Assembly (NCBI GenBank): GCA_937901905.1
Contig: CALDIF010000031.1
Span: forward strand, 1-54,862
From: an uncultured Porphyromonadaceae bacterium
GTDB taxonomy: Bacteria > Bacteroidota > Bacteroidia > Bacteroidales > Muribaculaceae
Reading direction: 5' to 3'
Length of the DNA: 54,862 bases
Part shown: positions 17,451 through 25,803 of the stretch, piece by piece
How the letters are laid out: the number at the start of each line of letters is the position of its first letter
Numbering within the stretch: the stretch's first letter is position 1
The notes under the pieces: model-generated
Told to the model about the DNA's origin: nothing
Seen by the model: the letters and a program-made list of their open reading frames with translations, nothing else
Databases searched by the model: none
Made by a program: the position numbers and the translations under genes

Positions 17451-18512
17451 ATGTCAGAGAAAAGTTTCCTATTGACTCTTGATTATGAGTTGTACGGCGA
17501 TGGTAGCGGCGATGTGTTCCACAATGTCGTTGAACCCACCGGGCGTCTGCTTGCCATCGCGCGTGAGCGTGGTGTGAAGTTCACTTTCTTCTTTGAGGTT
17601 GTCGAATATTGGTGCCTCAATCGTGAGTGGAAGAGCGGTAATACCATGGGCTATGCGAGCAATCCTTGTGCTGCAATGGAACAGCAGATGCGCCAAGCTG
17701 TCGTAGAGGGTCATGACGTGCAACTTCACATCCACCCGCAGTGGTGCAACGCCGTCTGGCGGGACGGTGCGTGGCAAGTGGACAACAGTCAGTGGAGACT
17801 TGCCGACTATGCCGGCGACTTGACAAACTTGCTGAGTCGTGGGAAGCAGACGCTTGAAGATATGTTACGTCCGGTCAAAGACGATTATCGTTGTATAGCC
17901 CTGAGAGCCGGTGGCTACAATGCCTTCCCCGGTGAACGTATTGTGGCAGCAATGCGTGAGGTCGGCATTATTATTGATTCTTCGGTCGTGCCCGGTGCTG
18001 TAGAAAAGGGCTCGCTTTCAAGATATGACTACCGGTTATCGCCCTCGACACTCGGCTATTGGTACGTTGATGATCGATTGGATTTGCCTGCTGCAGAAGG
18101 TGGTGATATCATCGAGATGCCCATCGTGTCGCTGCCGATTGTGCGTTTATCCAAGTACTTGTCATTAAGTCGCATCAAGGCTATCATTGCTAACCGTAAG
18201 TCTGCTCAAAAATCCTTTGTAGCAAAGACATCTACATCGGGCGGAGAAGGACGATTGTTTTCGCTATGGCGTAAGGTTAAATTCCTATTTGAACGTGAAT
18301 ACCAAACGTGGGACTTTTGCCTGTTTTCAGAGTCAATGCACCGCAAGTTCATTACCTCAACTGTTATAGGCGATCGTGATGTATATGTGTTGGTTGGACA
18401 CCCGAAAAGTTTAACCGGGACGGCAGACATCACAGAACTTTTGAGCCATTTGAGAAATGACTTGCATGTGTGCTTTACATGTATGTCTCAAATGGCAGAA
18501 CAGCAATCTTAA
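17451..18512 (+). CDS. Polysaccharide-deacetylase-like protein
   Basis: 353 aa. FLLTLDYELYGDGSGDVF carries the first acidic motif, VQLHIHPQWCNAVW the two histidines of a metal site, and CIALRAGGYNAFPGERIV the RxGGY segment seen in WalW-like members of the deacetylase superfamily. These proteins sit in capsule and exopolysaccharide clusters and probably act on sugar amides or esters in the cytoplasm. The stop codon is directly followed by the start of the ATP-grasp gene, so the two are translationally linked. Confidence 0.75.
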   Translation: MSEKSFLLTLDYELYGDGSGDVFHNVVEPTGRLLAIARERGVKFTFFFEVVEYWCLNREWKSGNTMGYASNPCAAMEQQMRQAVVEGHDVQLHIHPQWCNAVWRDGAWQVDNSQWRLADYAGDLTNLLSRGKQTLEDMLRPVKDDYRCIALRAGGYNAFPGERIVAAMREVGIIIDSSVVPGAVEKGSLSRYDYRLSPSTLGYWYVDDRLDLPAAEGGDIIEMPIVSLPIVRLSKYLSLSRIKAIIANRKSAQKSFVAKTSTSGGEGRLFSLWRKVKFLFEREYQTWDFCLFSESMHRKFITSTVIGDRDVYVLVGHPKSLTGTADITELLSHLRNDLHVCFTCMSQMAEQQS

Positions 18513-19595
18513 ATGGACAACAAACCGATATTGATAATTGGATTGACCGCTCAGGGGCTGTCCTTATTGAGAACCTTGTCTCGTGCCAACTGTGAGGTCA
18601 TCGCATTCTATAGCGACAGAAAGAATGTTGGCGCAAAAAGCGGCTATGGCGACAAACGGTATTTTGTCGACCTGGGTCAGTTGAGACGAGAGATTGATAG
18701 TTTGGCTGAACAATATGGCAATGATTTGCTCTGCTACATAACGAGTGGCGGTGCTTTGGTCGAGATCCTGACCGACTTTCCGGATCTTTGGGACTTGTGT
18801 GATGTGATTTCCGGGCCACGTGAAACCGTCAGCCGGATGGCACACAAGGATTACCTGTATCAATTGGCGGTTGGGTGTGATTTTATAGTGCCCAAATACG
18901 GTCTATTGTCGGAGTATCGGCAAGGTTCGTTGCGGTTTCCGGTTTTTCTCAAGCGCAATTATGAGATACCATTGTTTTTCAAGGCAGCCAAGGCGGATGC
19001 CCATGAGCAGCTAGAAAAAGATTACATACGGCGAATGAGCCGGTATGAGCGAGAGAACGTGATAGTCCAAGAGTGCATACCAATCAATGAGCATTCGATG
19101 GATTTAACCGCACAATCATTTTATTGTGATGGCAAAGCCAATGAGTTTTTCATCGGTTGGCAGAAGAGGAAGACATGTAATGGTTTGACATCGTGTCTTG
19201 AGGAGCTGGATAGAGGCTCATTGTACGAGCGAATCAGGTCACAGTGCACCAAGTATATGCTGCAGACGGATTATACAGGATTCGCCGAGTTTGAGTTTAT
19301 CTATGATCCCGATACTTACTCGTTGTTCTTTTTGGAAATCAATACTCGTCCATGCGGCACCCAGAGCGTGATGGATTACAAGTTCTCTAACCTTGCTGAT
19401 GTATTGCTGCGACCACATGCGCCACCATTGTTGCAATCACGAACGGATAAACCTGTGCGATGGATGAACATAGTGAGGGATATCCGGGTGAGATTTCAGA
19501 GGAAGGTGTTTTCAGATCTGACGGATATATTCCATTCTCAATTTGATGTGTTGAGAAAAGATGACCCTATGCCTTTTCTTCGTCAGTTCATATGA
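18513..19595 (+). CDS. ATP-grasp carboxylate-amine ligase
   Basis: 360 aa. An N-terminal Rossmann-like start (PILIIGLTAQGLSLLRTLSR) resembles carbamoyl-phosphate-synthase-type ATP-grasp proteins. FPVFLKRNYEIPLFFKAAKA gives the ATP-binding lysine, VIVQECIPINEHSMDLTAQ the grasp strand, and FAEFEFIYDPDTYSLFFLEI followed by NTRPCGTQ the metal-binding E/N motif. Such enzymes form an amide or peptide bond through an acyl-phosphate. Abutting the deacetylase-like gene and overlapping the GNAT gene by 4 bp (ATGA), it likely decorates a sugar or its amino-acid substituent. Confidence 0.85.
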   Translation: MDNKPILIIGLTAQGLSLLRTLSRANCEVIAFYSDRKNVGAKSGYGDKRYFVDLGQLRREIDSLAEQYGNDLLCYITSGGALVEILTDFPDLWDLCDVISGPRETVSRMAHKDYLYQLAVGCDFIVPKYGLLSEYRQGSLRFPVFLKRNYEIPLFFKAAKADAHEQLEKDYIRRMSRYERENVIVQECIPINEHSMDLTAQSFYCDGKANEFFIGWQKRKTCNGLTSCLEELDRGSLYERIRSQCTKYMLQTDYTGFAEFEFIYDPDTYSLFFLEINTRPCGTQSVMDYKFSNLADVLLRPHAPPLLQSRTDKPVRWMNIVRDIRVRFQRKVFSDLTDIFHSQFDVLRKDDPMPFLRQFI

Positions 19596-20212
19596 TTGGT
19601 TTCTTTAAAAAATTCAGCGTCTATTGTAGCAGCGATGGTTTTTGGAATGCTGTCAGGTATGCGTTCAAGACGTTGCTTAACCTCGTTTATGTAAATTCAA
19701 CGACAGTGTTCTTGAGATGTGTTGAACCGCTATCGGCCGTGTCAGATAGTGTTGCTTTTAAGATCCTCAATGACAAAGACGAGGTGGAGCGACTTGACTT
19801 CCCTCGTCTCAAGATGCTTGACTGTGACGGTAAGTTGCGTGATGGCCATCGGTTGTATGTCGGCTTTGTCAACGGTAAGCCAGTTTCCTATTCTTGGACG
19901 GCTATGGGCAGTTATCATATACTGTATGTCGGCTCGTTTGAGCTTGGCGACAAAGAGTATTGGATCGGTCCGACATTTGTACTCAACGCCTTTAGGGGCC
20001 GCGGTCTGAACAAGGCGGGCATCAACCGTCAGATTCACGATGTGGATGGCGTGTGCTACACTTCTGTGAATAGTGGAAACAAGCCGTCGCTTCATTCTTT
20101 CCTTTCACTCGGGTTTGAGGAGATCGGTCGTGTAAAGTATAAGAAATTCCTGTGTTTCTCGTCGGTCGACATCAAAGGTTCAGAACTGAAAAGCAAGATG
20201 CTCATACAATGA
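19592..20212 (+). CDS. GNAT-family acyltransferase
   Basis: 206 aa. WIGPTFVLNAFRGRGLNKAG supplies the acetyl-CoA pyrophosphate loop (RGRGLNKA) of GNAT enzymes, and CYTSVNSGNKPSLHSFLSLG followed by FEEIGRVKYKK is the usual C-terminal end. It should transfer an acyl group from CoA (or another carrier) to an amine on a sugar or an amino acid. It overlaps the ATP-grasp gene by 4 bp and the broken gene at 20209 by 4 bp. Confidence 0.8.
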   Translation: MIGFFKKFSVYCSSDGFWNAVRYAFKTLLNLVYVNSTTVFLRCVEPLSAVSDSVAFKILNDKDEVERLDFPRLKMLDCDGKLRDGHRLYVGFVNGKPVSYSWTAMGSYHILYVGSFELGDKEYWIGPTFVLNAFRGRGLNKAGINRQIHDVDGVCYTSVNSGNKPSLHSFLSLGFEEIGRVKYKKFLCFSSVDIKGSELKSKMLIQ

Positions 20213-20639
20213 TTGATTATATTACATTGAGACAGGATAGTGTCATGCCGCGGCAACAGTTTGTCCGCTTGCCGGCAATACCACAACGTGGGGGGGGGGC
20301 GAGACCGTGACGACCTATCCAGAAGGAGATGACATCGTTGTCTCTTTCGGGCGAAATTATCCCAACCGCATAGATGCCGCTGGCAACGTCACTTCATCTA
20401 CTCTGCAACAAGTCAATACTCTTTTTCTTCATGTCTCCAAAACGGAATCTTCATATAATGTAGATGTCCGTAAGTTCTCTCCTCAAGCGATTGTAACACA
20501 AGTTTATGCTATTGTTGACAACAAGATGCCAAGTATCGTTTCCATTTGTGCCATGAATGACCAGTTGTTGAGATACCCTGTTCAGGGGATTAATTTCATG
20601 CGGATGAGTGATGGCACAGATCGCAATGAGCTGTATTGA
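20209..20639 (+). pseudogene. Small gene split by a 10-G tract; possibly phase-variable
   Basis: An ATG at 20209 overlaps the GNAT stop (ATGA) and opens a frame MIDYITLRQDSVMPRQQFVR that stops at 20308-20310, just after a run of ten G. A second frame begins right there and runs to 20639 (YPEGDDIVVSFGRNYPNRID, then LRYPVQGINFMRMSDGTD). Adding one G or removing two joins the frames into one protein of about 143 aa. As read, the gene is off or broken. I do not recognise the family. The tract could be a true slippage switch or a sequencing miscall. Confidence 0.6.
20290..20299 (+). repeat. Poly-G tract (10 G)
   Basis: Ten consecutive G inside the reading frame at 20209-20639, the longest homopurine run I noticed in the window. 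Its length decides whether the gene is read through. Confidence 0.9.
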
Positions 20640-20676
20640 TTCACTTGGAGTGGACTCAATTGATAATATTTCCATA

Positions 20677-21948
20677 ATGAATGTTAAGGTAAAGGAATTT
20701 ATACGTTCGTTGGTCAAATACACTTCGACCTACAAAGAGGCTCGCGCTTCTATGGAGTGCCAATTTGCGGTGGAGCGATTAAGGGAAGCCGTCGATACAG
20801 CTATCAAGCACGTGCCGTATTACCGCGACAATGGTTATGCGGAGTTTTTTGACGAGGAGAATTTTGACATTACCCGGTTCCCTATTCTGCACAAGGGGAA
20901 TGTGATTGGGAGAGAAGCGGAGTTTGTGTCGGACAAGTACTGCCGTTTCTTTCTTCGCCAGGAGAAGACTGGAGGCTCCACGGGTCATTCGATGCGACTG
21001 TTCTATTCCCCCACGCTATCCATCTCAAGAATGGCTCAACCAACGATTATCTACGATCGGTATGTGGGCAAACCGTTTCTTGTGGGCATGCTGCGCGGTA
21101 ACAAACCGGCTGTCGGAGGCTTGCGGCAACGAATTGGTGGTCAGCGGATTGTTTACTCATCCTATCAGATGAGTGAAGACGCGTTGGATGACTATTTGGA
21201 CACGATGCGCCGTGACGGGATAACGTGCCTGCTTGCTTATCCATCGTCAATCTCGGTATTTGCTCGCTTGATACGCGATCGCTACGGCACTGCCGACTTA
21301 CCGGCTCTGAAAGCGATAATCGCGTCCAGTGAGATATTCTCGCGTGATGACAAGGAGGTTGTGATGCAGGTGTTTCCCAACGCCGCAGTAATCGACTATT
21401 ATTCAATGTCGGAGTTCGCCGCTGCTGCCTATAGTGTGGGCTTGGGCAACTATGAGTTCAACAACAATTACGGCTACGTTGAGTTCATTGACACAGGCGA
21501 CCGCACTCCGGCGGGCAACCGTATTTGTGAGATTGTCGCCACGAGCATCATGAACGACACTATGCCGTTGATACGCTATGCCACTGCCGACTATGCCGAG
21601 ATTGACGCAGACGGCAATGTGCTGAATATCATCGGTCGGTCATCGGACTATGCGGTGAACCGTAACGGAGAACTCACACCATGCATAGTCGTCTTCAGTA
21701 AGAAACCCATGCTCAAAGTTTTGCAGTTCCAGTACTATCAAGACACGCCCGGAAAGCTCGAGTTTCACATTATTCCACGCGGAGCGGACTTTACCGAAGA
21801 GGATAGACAAATTTTAATTCACGATATGGAAACATCGTTTAACGGTACTGTCGATTGTGACGTTGTGATTGTTGACCACATGGAGAAAACTCGCATCGGC
21901 AAGTTGCGTCGCATGGTCCAACGTCTTAATCTCTCTGAATATAAGTGA
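20677..21948 (+). CDS. CapK / phenylacetate-CoA-ligase-like adenylating enzyme
   Basis: About 423 aa from ATG 20677 (an in-frame ATG at 20608 overlaps the upstream gene). The P-loop equivalent EKTGGSTGHSMRLFYSPT and the later YYSMSEFAAAAYS and RYATADYAEI segments match the PaaK/CapK branch of adenylate-forming enzymes. These activate a carboxylic acid as adenylate and usually pass it to CoA or an amine. CapK homologues are common in capsule clusters and are thought to provide acyl or amide groups. The neighbouring GNAT could be the acceptor-side transferase. Confidence 0.85.
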   Translation: MNVKVKEFIRSLVKYTSTYKEARASMECQFAVERLREAVDTAIKHVPYYRDNGYAEFFDEENFDITRFPILHKGNVIGREAEFVSDKYCRFFLRQEKTGGSTGHSMRLFYSPTLSISRMAQPTIIYDRYVGKPFLVGMLRGNKPAVGGLRQRIGGQRIVYSSYQMSEDALDDYLDTMRRDGITCLLAYPSSISVFARLIRDRYGTADLPALKAIIASSEIFSRDDKEVVMQVFPNAAVIDYYSMSEFAAAAYSVGLGNYEFNNNYGYVEFIDTGDRTPAGNRICEIVATSIMNDTMPLIRYATADYAEIDADGNVLNIIGRSSDYAVNRNGELTPCIVVFSKKPMLKVLQFQYYQDTPGKLEFHIIPRGADFTEEDRQILIHDMETSFNGTVDCDVVIVDHMEKTRIGKLRRMVQRLNLSEYK

Positions 21949-22035
21949 GCGCGACCAATACAGACGTAATAGTTTGTAGTTTCAATACTGTTTTAGCTGT
22001 CAATATAGTTTACAAGTTTGCTAATATTATTAAAA

Positions 22036-23115
22036 ATGAATATTATCAACATGCTTAAAAAATGGGTTTATTCGCTTTGCCCCAATCTTTGGTTATATCG
22101 CCATTGTAAAAAGTATGTAGCACAGTTAAGTGCCGAGGGACGTGACTATTTCGCAACAGCGAATGACATACCGACAGGGGCATCACTTGATGACTATCTT
22201 GCTGCTGTTCACAAGCATTATATAACCCTAAAAGAGTATCTGACAATTTATAAATACTATTTGCTAGGAGAGCAAGAGCGAGCAGAGATTGTCACTGTTA
22301 ATGAATCGATGTTGCTGTATTATCGCTTGAAATTTGCATTCCCTAAAAACTATAAACAAGACTTTTTTATAAACAAGGAAAATTTTTTATCTTTCGCATC
22401 GAGCAATGGTTTGATCCGGCGTAAGTGGTTATTTGCTCCGAATTCAGATAGCCAATCTATTGAGGCACTATTACGGCACTACGATTGTATCTACAAGCCC
22501 AATAACTTGGAACATGGTGATGGAATCATCAAGATACATCATGATAATGAGCAAGAAATTCAATTTGCTCTGCGCAACGCTATTGAACAATGTGCTGTTA
22601 TAGAGGAATGTATTGAAAATTGTGATGAAATTAAAGCCTTTCATCCATCTTCGCTCAATACAATTCGGGTCGTGACACTCGCTCATGAAGGCAAAGCTGT
22701 TATTGCAACTGCTTTACTGCGTGTCGGCGCAGGTGGTCATGTCGTTGATAATCTCGGTTCCGGTGGTATTAGAGCAAACATTGACATTGAAACAGGTGTC
22801 ATTGATAGTGATGGCATGTACACCGATGGAAGTCGAACGACACATCACCCCGACTCGGGTTTGCCTATTAAAGGGTTTCACGTGCCTCAATGGAATGATG
22901 TCAAGCAATTGTGTCTGCGTGTTGCCAAAATGGTTAATCAATCAATTGTTGTCGGTTGGGATATTGCTATTACGCAAAATGGTGGTATAGAAATTATTGA
23001 AGCCAATAGCCTTCCTGATTCTATTTCGTGTAAACAACTGATGACAGGTAAGGGAGAAAAGTCGCATGTCAAAGAACTCGTTTATCAAGTAACCGGTCAA
23101 TATTTCATTATATAA
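22036..23115 (+). CDS. Sugar-transfer-associated ATP-grasp protein
   Basis: About 359 aa from ATG 22036; an in-frame ATG at 22018 gives six more residues. It shows the ATPgrasp_ST pattern: CIYKPNNLEHGDGIIKI (ATP lysine and glycine loop), CAVIEECIENCDEIKAFHPS, SLNTIRVVTLAHEG, DNLGSGGIRANIDIETG, HPDSGLPIKGFHVPQW, and GWDIAITQNGGIEIIEANS with the final metal-binding E and N. The family is found in polysaccharide clusters and is predicted to ligate an amino acid or similar group to a sugar. Two paralogues lie on the opposite strand at 28566 and 29684. Confidence 0.85.
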   Translation: MNIINMLKKWVYSLCPNLWLYRHCKKYVAQLSAEGRDYFATANDIPTGASLDDYLAAVHKHYITLKEYLTIYKYYLLGEQERAEIVTVNESMLLYYRLKFAFPKNYKQDFFINKENFLSFASSNGLIRRKWLFAPNSDSQSIEALLRHYDCIYKPNNLEHGDGIIKIHHDNEQEIQFALRNAIEQCAVIEECIENCDEIKAFHPSSLNTIRVVTLAHEGKAVIATALLRVGAGGHVVDNLGSGGIRANIDIETGVIDSDGMYTDGSRTTHHPDSGLPIKGFHVPQWNDVKQLCLRVAKMVNQSIVVGWDIAITQNGGIEIIEANSLPDSISCKQLMTGKGEKSHVKELVYQVTGQYFII

Positions 23116-23135
23116 TACTTTTTAAATAATACATT

Positions 23136-24428
23136 ATGATATCCATTGGCAAGCCATTTGTCTATGACGATGGCGAATTTGCTTACCTTAAAGCCAAAGT
23201 TGAGATAAGTGAGGATACGTCATCCGCTTATCTCAAGGCTTCGAGGAAAATCAAGAAGGTTCACTGGCGAACCGATATAGACTATCCGCCTAAATGCTGG
23301 AATGATGCTGATAGCGGGTTGTGGTTCGCGACACCTGTTGAATACAAACAATACTTGTGTACAGAGCGTGGTGACGCTTTCGTTGTTGCTTTCCTATGGT
23401 ATGCGATGATTACAGGATCTGATATTTGTTCGGAGGCTCCATTATCCGAACAGATGGTGTTCAATATCACCAGATATTTAATACCTGCATTGTGTACCGA
23501 CAAGAATGGTTATCGCCGCATTTCCATTATGGGCGAGTTGGTGAGTACCCCATTGAATAACGCAGGAGGTGTGGGAACAGGAATGTCTTGTGGCGTTGAT
23601 AGTTTCTATACACTCAATCAATATACAAAACCCGATACTCCGCAACGCTATCGATTAACTCATTTGGCTTATTTCAATATGGGTGCAATTTTCCACCCTG
23701 ACCGTAATTCAAAGAAGCAGTATACTATTAAGGAATTTTACGAAACAACAGACCGAATGTCTGAGGAGAAGCGTAATAATGCAAAAGAAGTTGCAGATGC
23801 GGTTGGTATGCCATTGATTTATGTGAAGTCTAATCTTGACTCGGATTATTATCGTGGCGCGTATGGACACACCGGCGTATATCGCAACTGCGCAATGGCT
23901 CTCTCTCTTCAAGGACTATTTTCGGTTTATTATAATTCCTCAGGTGGTTGGCCGGGTTACTTCGACTTGACCCTCACCGAGGGATCTCAACATTATGAAG
24001 CCTTGCTGTGTCAATGTTTGAGCACCGAATCTATGACCTTTATTTTATCAGACTACACCACACGTTTTGAAAAGACGGCAACAATCGCTGACGATGCAAT
24101 TGCTCAGAAATATCTTGATGTTTGTTTTCGCTTCAATAACTGTGGTACATGTTCGAAATGTATCAGAACTCTTGTTACTCTCGATATCCTTGATAAACTA
24201 AAACAATTCGATGAGTCGTTTGATATTGAAAAATATCAGTCAAATCGCTCGTATGCCTATTTCAAGATTCTTCAATTGAAGAATGGTGATGCCAAGGACG
24301 ACGATGCTGTTTTCAATAGAGAGTTGTATCAACGTGCACTAGCAAAAAAACTGATTCCTATACGCTCGTATTGTATGTACTATTTGTCAGTTTGTTATAA
24401 TCGTATTAAACGTGTCCTACATATTTGA
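23136..24428 (+). CDS. PP-loop (asparagine-synthase/QueC-like) protein with Cys motif
   Basis: 430 aa. GGVGTGMSCGVDSFYTLNQY near residue 145 is a variant of the SGGxDS pyrophosphate loop of N-type ATP pyrophosphatases, with MSCGVDS in place of SGGMDS. GGWPGYFDLTLTEGSQHYEA follows, and FRFNNCGTCSKCIRTLVTLD gives a CxxCxxC cluster like the zinc site of QueC-type enzymes. Such proteins adenylate a carbonyl or carboxyl before attack by an amine or sulphur. In this cluster amidation of a sugar acid or amino acid is a reasonable guess; the substrate is unknown. Confidence 0.65.
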   Translation: MISIGKPFVYDDGEFAYLKAKVEISEDTSSAYLKASRKIKKVHWRTDIDYPPKCWNDADSGLWFATPVEYKQYLCTERGDAFVVAFLWYAMITGSDICSEAPLSEQMVFNITRYLIPALCTDKNGYRRISIMGELVSTPLNNAGGVGTGMSCGVDSFYTLNQYTKPDTPQRYRLTHLAYFNMGAIFHPDRNSKKQYTIKEFYETTDRMSEEKRNNAKEVADAVGMPLIYVKSNLDSDYYRGAYGHTGVYRNCAMALSLQGLFSVYYNSSGGWPGYFDLTLTEGSQHYEALLCQCLSTESMTFILSDYTTRFEKTATIADDAIAQKYLDVCFRFNNCGTCSKCIRTLVTLDILDKLKQFDESFDIEKYQSNRSYAYFKILQLKNGDAKDDDAVFNRELYQRALAKKLIPIRSYCMYYLSVCYNRIKRVLHI

Positions 24429-24471
24429 TTTTTTAAATTTATAGAGGTATTTGGTTTTAATTCTTATAAAC

Positions 24472-25554
24472 ATGAAATTCACAGTTATTGGTAGTGGAAA
24501 TGCAGGGTTGATTCATGCTGCAAAAATCTATGAGAAAGGCTTTGATGTAGCAGTGTTAAAGACATCGTCATTCGGTGACATGGATTTTTTTAATCGCATC
24601 TCATCGGAATGTGCTTATCATGTGGTTGATGAAACGAGTGGTGGAAAACACTATACGGCTCGTCCTGCCTTTATTACGCAAGATGTGAAGCGCGCGATTG
24701 AGTTTGCTGATGTGCTGATGGTTATGACTACAACCCTACAACATGAGAGTGTAGCCCAAAAGATTGCCCCTTACGTTCGTGATGGACAGATAATCATTCT
24801 TGTGCCGGGTTATATGGGTAGCTTGATCTTCAAGAAGTACATCAAAAAAGATGTGACTTATAGTGAGTGGGAAACCACAGCCTACAATGGTCGTATAATG
24901 AATTCGGAGTTTGTCCGCATCACGTTCTACAACCCTCGCAACGCAATCTCAGTGTTACCGACTTCCAAGGCAACCGAGGTGTTATCAATCCTATCGCAGG
25001 TGTTTGACAACACCCATTACCTGCGTCGCCACATCCTCGAGTCTGCCCTGCACAATCCCAATATGATTGTACATCCGATCGGTCTGTTATTCTCGGCATC
25101 GCGCATTGAACATAGCGGTGGCGAGTTCTGGATGTATCGCGAGGCATTCACACCATCAGTTGTGAAAGTAATTCAAGCTTTCGATGAACGTAAGAATCAG
25201 ATCCTTATGGCTTTCGGCTGCGAGCCGCTCAACTATTTCGATGCTGCCAAGTGGCGTAATGAGGAAGATTTGAGTCAAGACGCTATGGATGTTTTCCGTT
25301 CGTTCGGAGAGTCGTCAAACAAGGGACCATCGTTCATCAATCACCGTTACTTCAATGAAGATGTACCCATGGGACTTGGACTATTTGTTTCAATAGGTAA
25401 AATTCTTGGAGTTGACACATCTCTCCAAGAGTCAATTATGACCTTGGCTGGTGCGCTACTAGGCAAGGACTTTAAGTCACAGGCTCGTTCAATACAATAC
25501 TTATTAGGTAAAGAACAAGTGACTGTTGACGACATAAAGAATTCAATTAAATAG
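24472..25554 (+). CDS. Octopine/nopaline (opine) dehydrogenase family protein
   Basis: Start chosen at ATG 24472 so the Rossmann motif begins at once: MKFTVIGSGNAGLIHAAKIY. ILESALHNPNMIVHPIGLLF is the signature of the C-terminal opine dehydrogenase domain, where the His is catalytic. Family members reductively couple an amino acid to an alpha-keto acid, giving an N-(carboxyalkyl)amino acid. 360 aa is the usual length. Together with lysA and the ligases in this locus it suggests an opine-type substituent on the polysaccharide. Confidence 0.82.
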   Translation: MKFTVIGSGNAGLIHAAKIYEKGFDVAVLKTSSFGDMDFFNRISSECAYHVVDETSGGKHYTARPAFITQDVKRAIEFADVLMVMTTTLQHESVAQKIAPYVRDGQIIILVPGYMGSLIFKKYIKKDVTYSEWETTAYNGRIMNSEFVRITFYNPRNAISVLPTSKATEVLSILSQVFDNTHYLRRHILESALHNPNMIVHPIGLLFSASRIEHSGGEFWMYREAFTPSVVKVIQAFDERKNQILMAFGCEPLNYFDAAKWRNEEDLSQDAMDVFRSFGESSNKGPSFINHRYFNEDVPMGLGLFVSIGKILGVDTSLQESIMTLAGALLGKDFKSQARSIQYLLGKEQVTVDDIKNSIK

Positions 25555-25572
25555 CAATACGATATTATTGCG

Positions 25573-25698
25573 ATGGGATTCCTAAACAAAATCAACAACA
25601 CGTTCACCGGAGTGTACGGACGATACACTGACGAACTCTTGTCGTTCCTGCGTGATAAATCGAACCAAGATAAATGGCTGCATCCTTGTTTCAAGTAG
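25573..25698 (+). CDS. Small hypothetical protein or gene remnant
   Basis: A 41-aa frame starts 18 bp after the opine dehydrogenase stop: MGFLNKINNTFTGVYGRYTD, ending WLHPCFK. Its codon use resembles the upstream genes. It ends 15 bp before the first 64-bp palindrome. It may be a genuine small last gene of the operon or the 5' stub of a gene cut when the following cassette entered. Confidence 0.4.
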   Translation: MGFLNKINNTFTGVYGRYTDELLSFLRDKSNQDKWLHPCFK

Positions 25699-25712
25699 GT
25701 CGGGTGTTAGTA

Positions 25713-25776
25713 TAATCGCGTTTAAAGTTGTCGCTCGTGTATCAAAAATGATACGCGAGCGACAACTTTAAACGGT
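25713..25776. repeat. 64-bp palindromic repeat, copy 1
   Basis: The arms CGTTTAAAGTTGTCGCTCG and CGAGCGACAACTTTAAACG form a long stem (about 25 bp with one G-U pair) around an A-rich loop. The same 64 bases, differing at one position, recur at 27310-27373. Here it lies between two converging transcripts, where it could act as a bidirectional terminator. Confidence 0.92.
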
Positions 25777-25803
25777 AGAAGATATTTGGCATCGGATAGG
25801 CAA

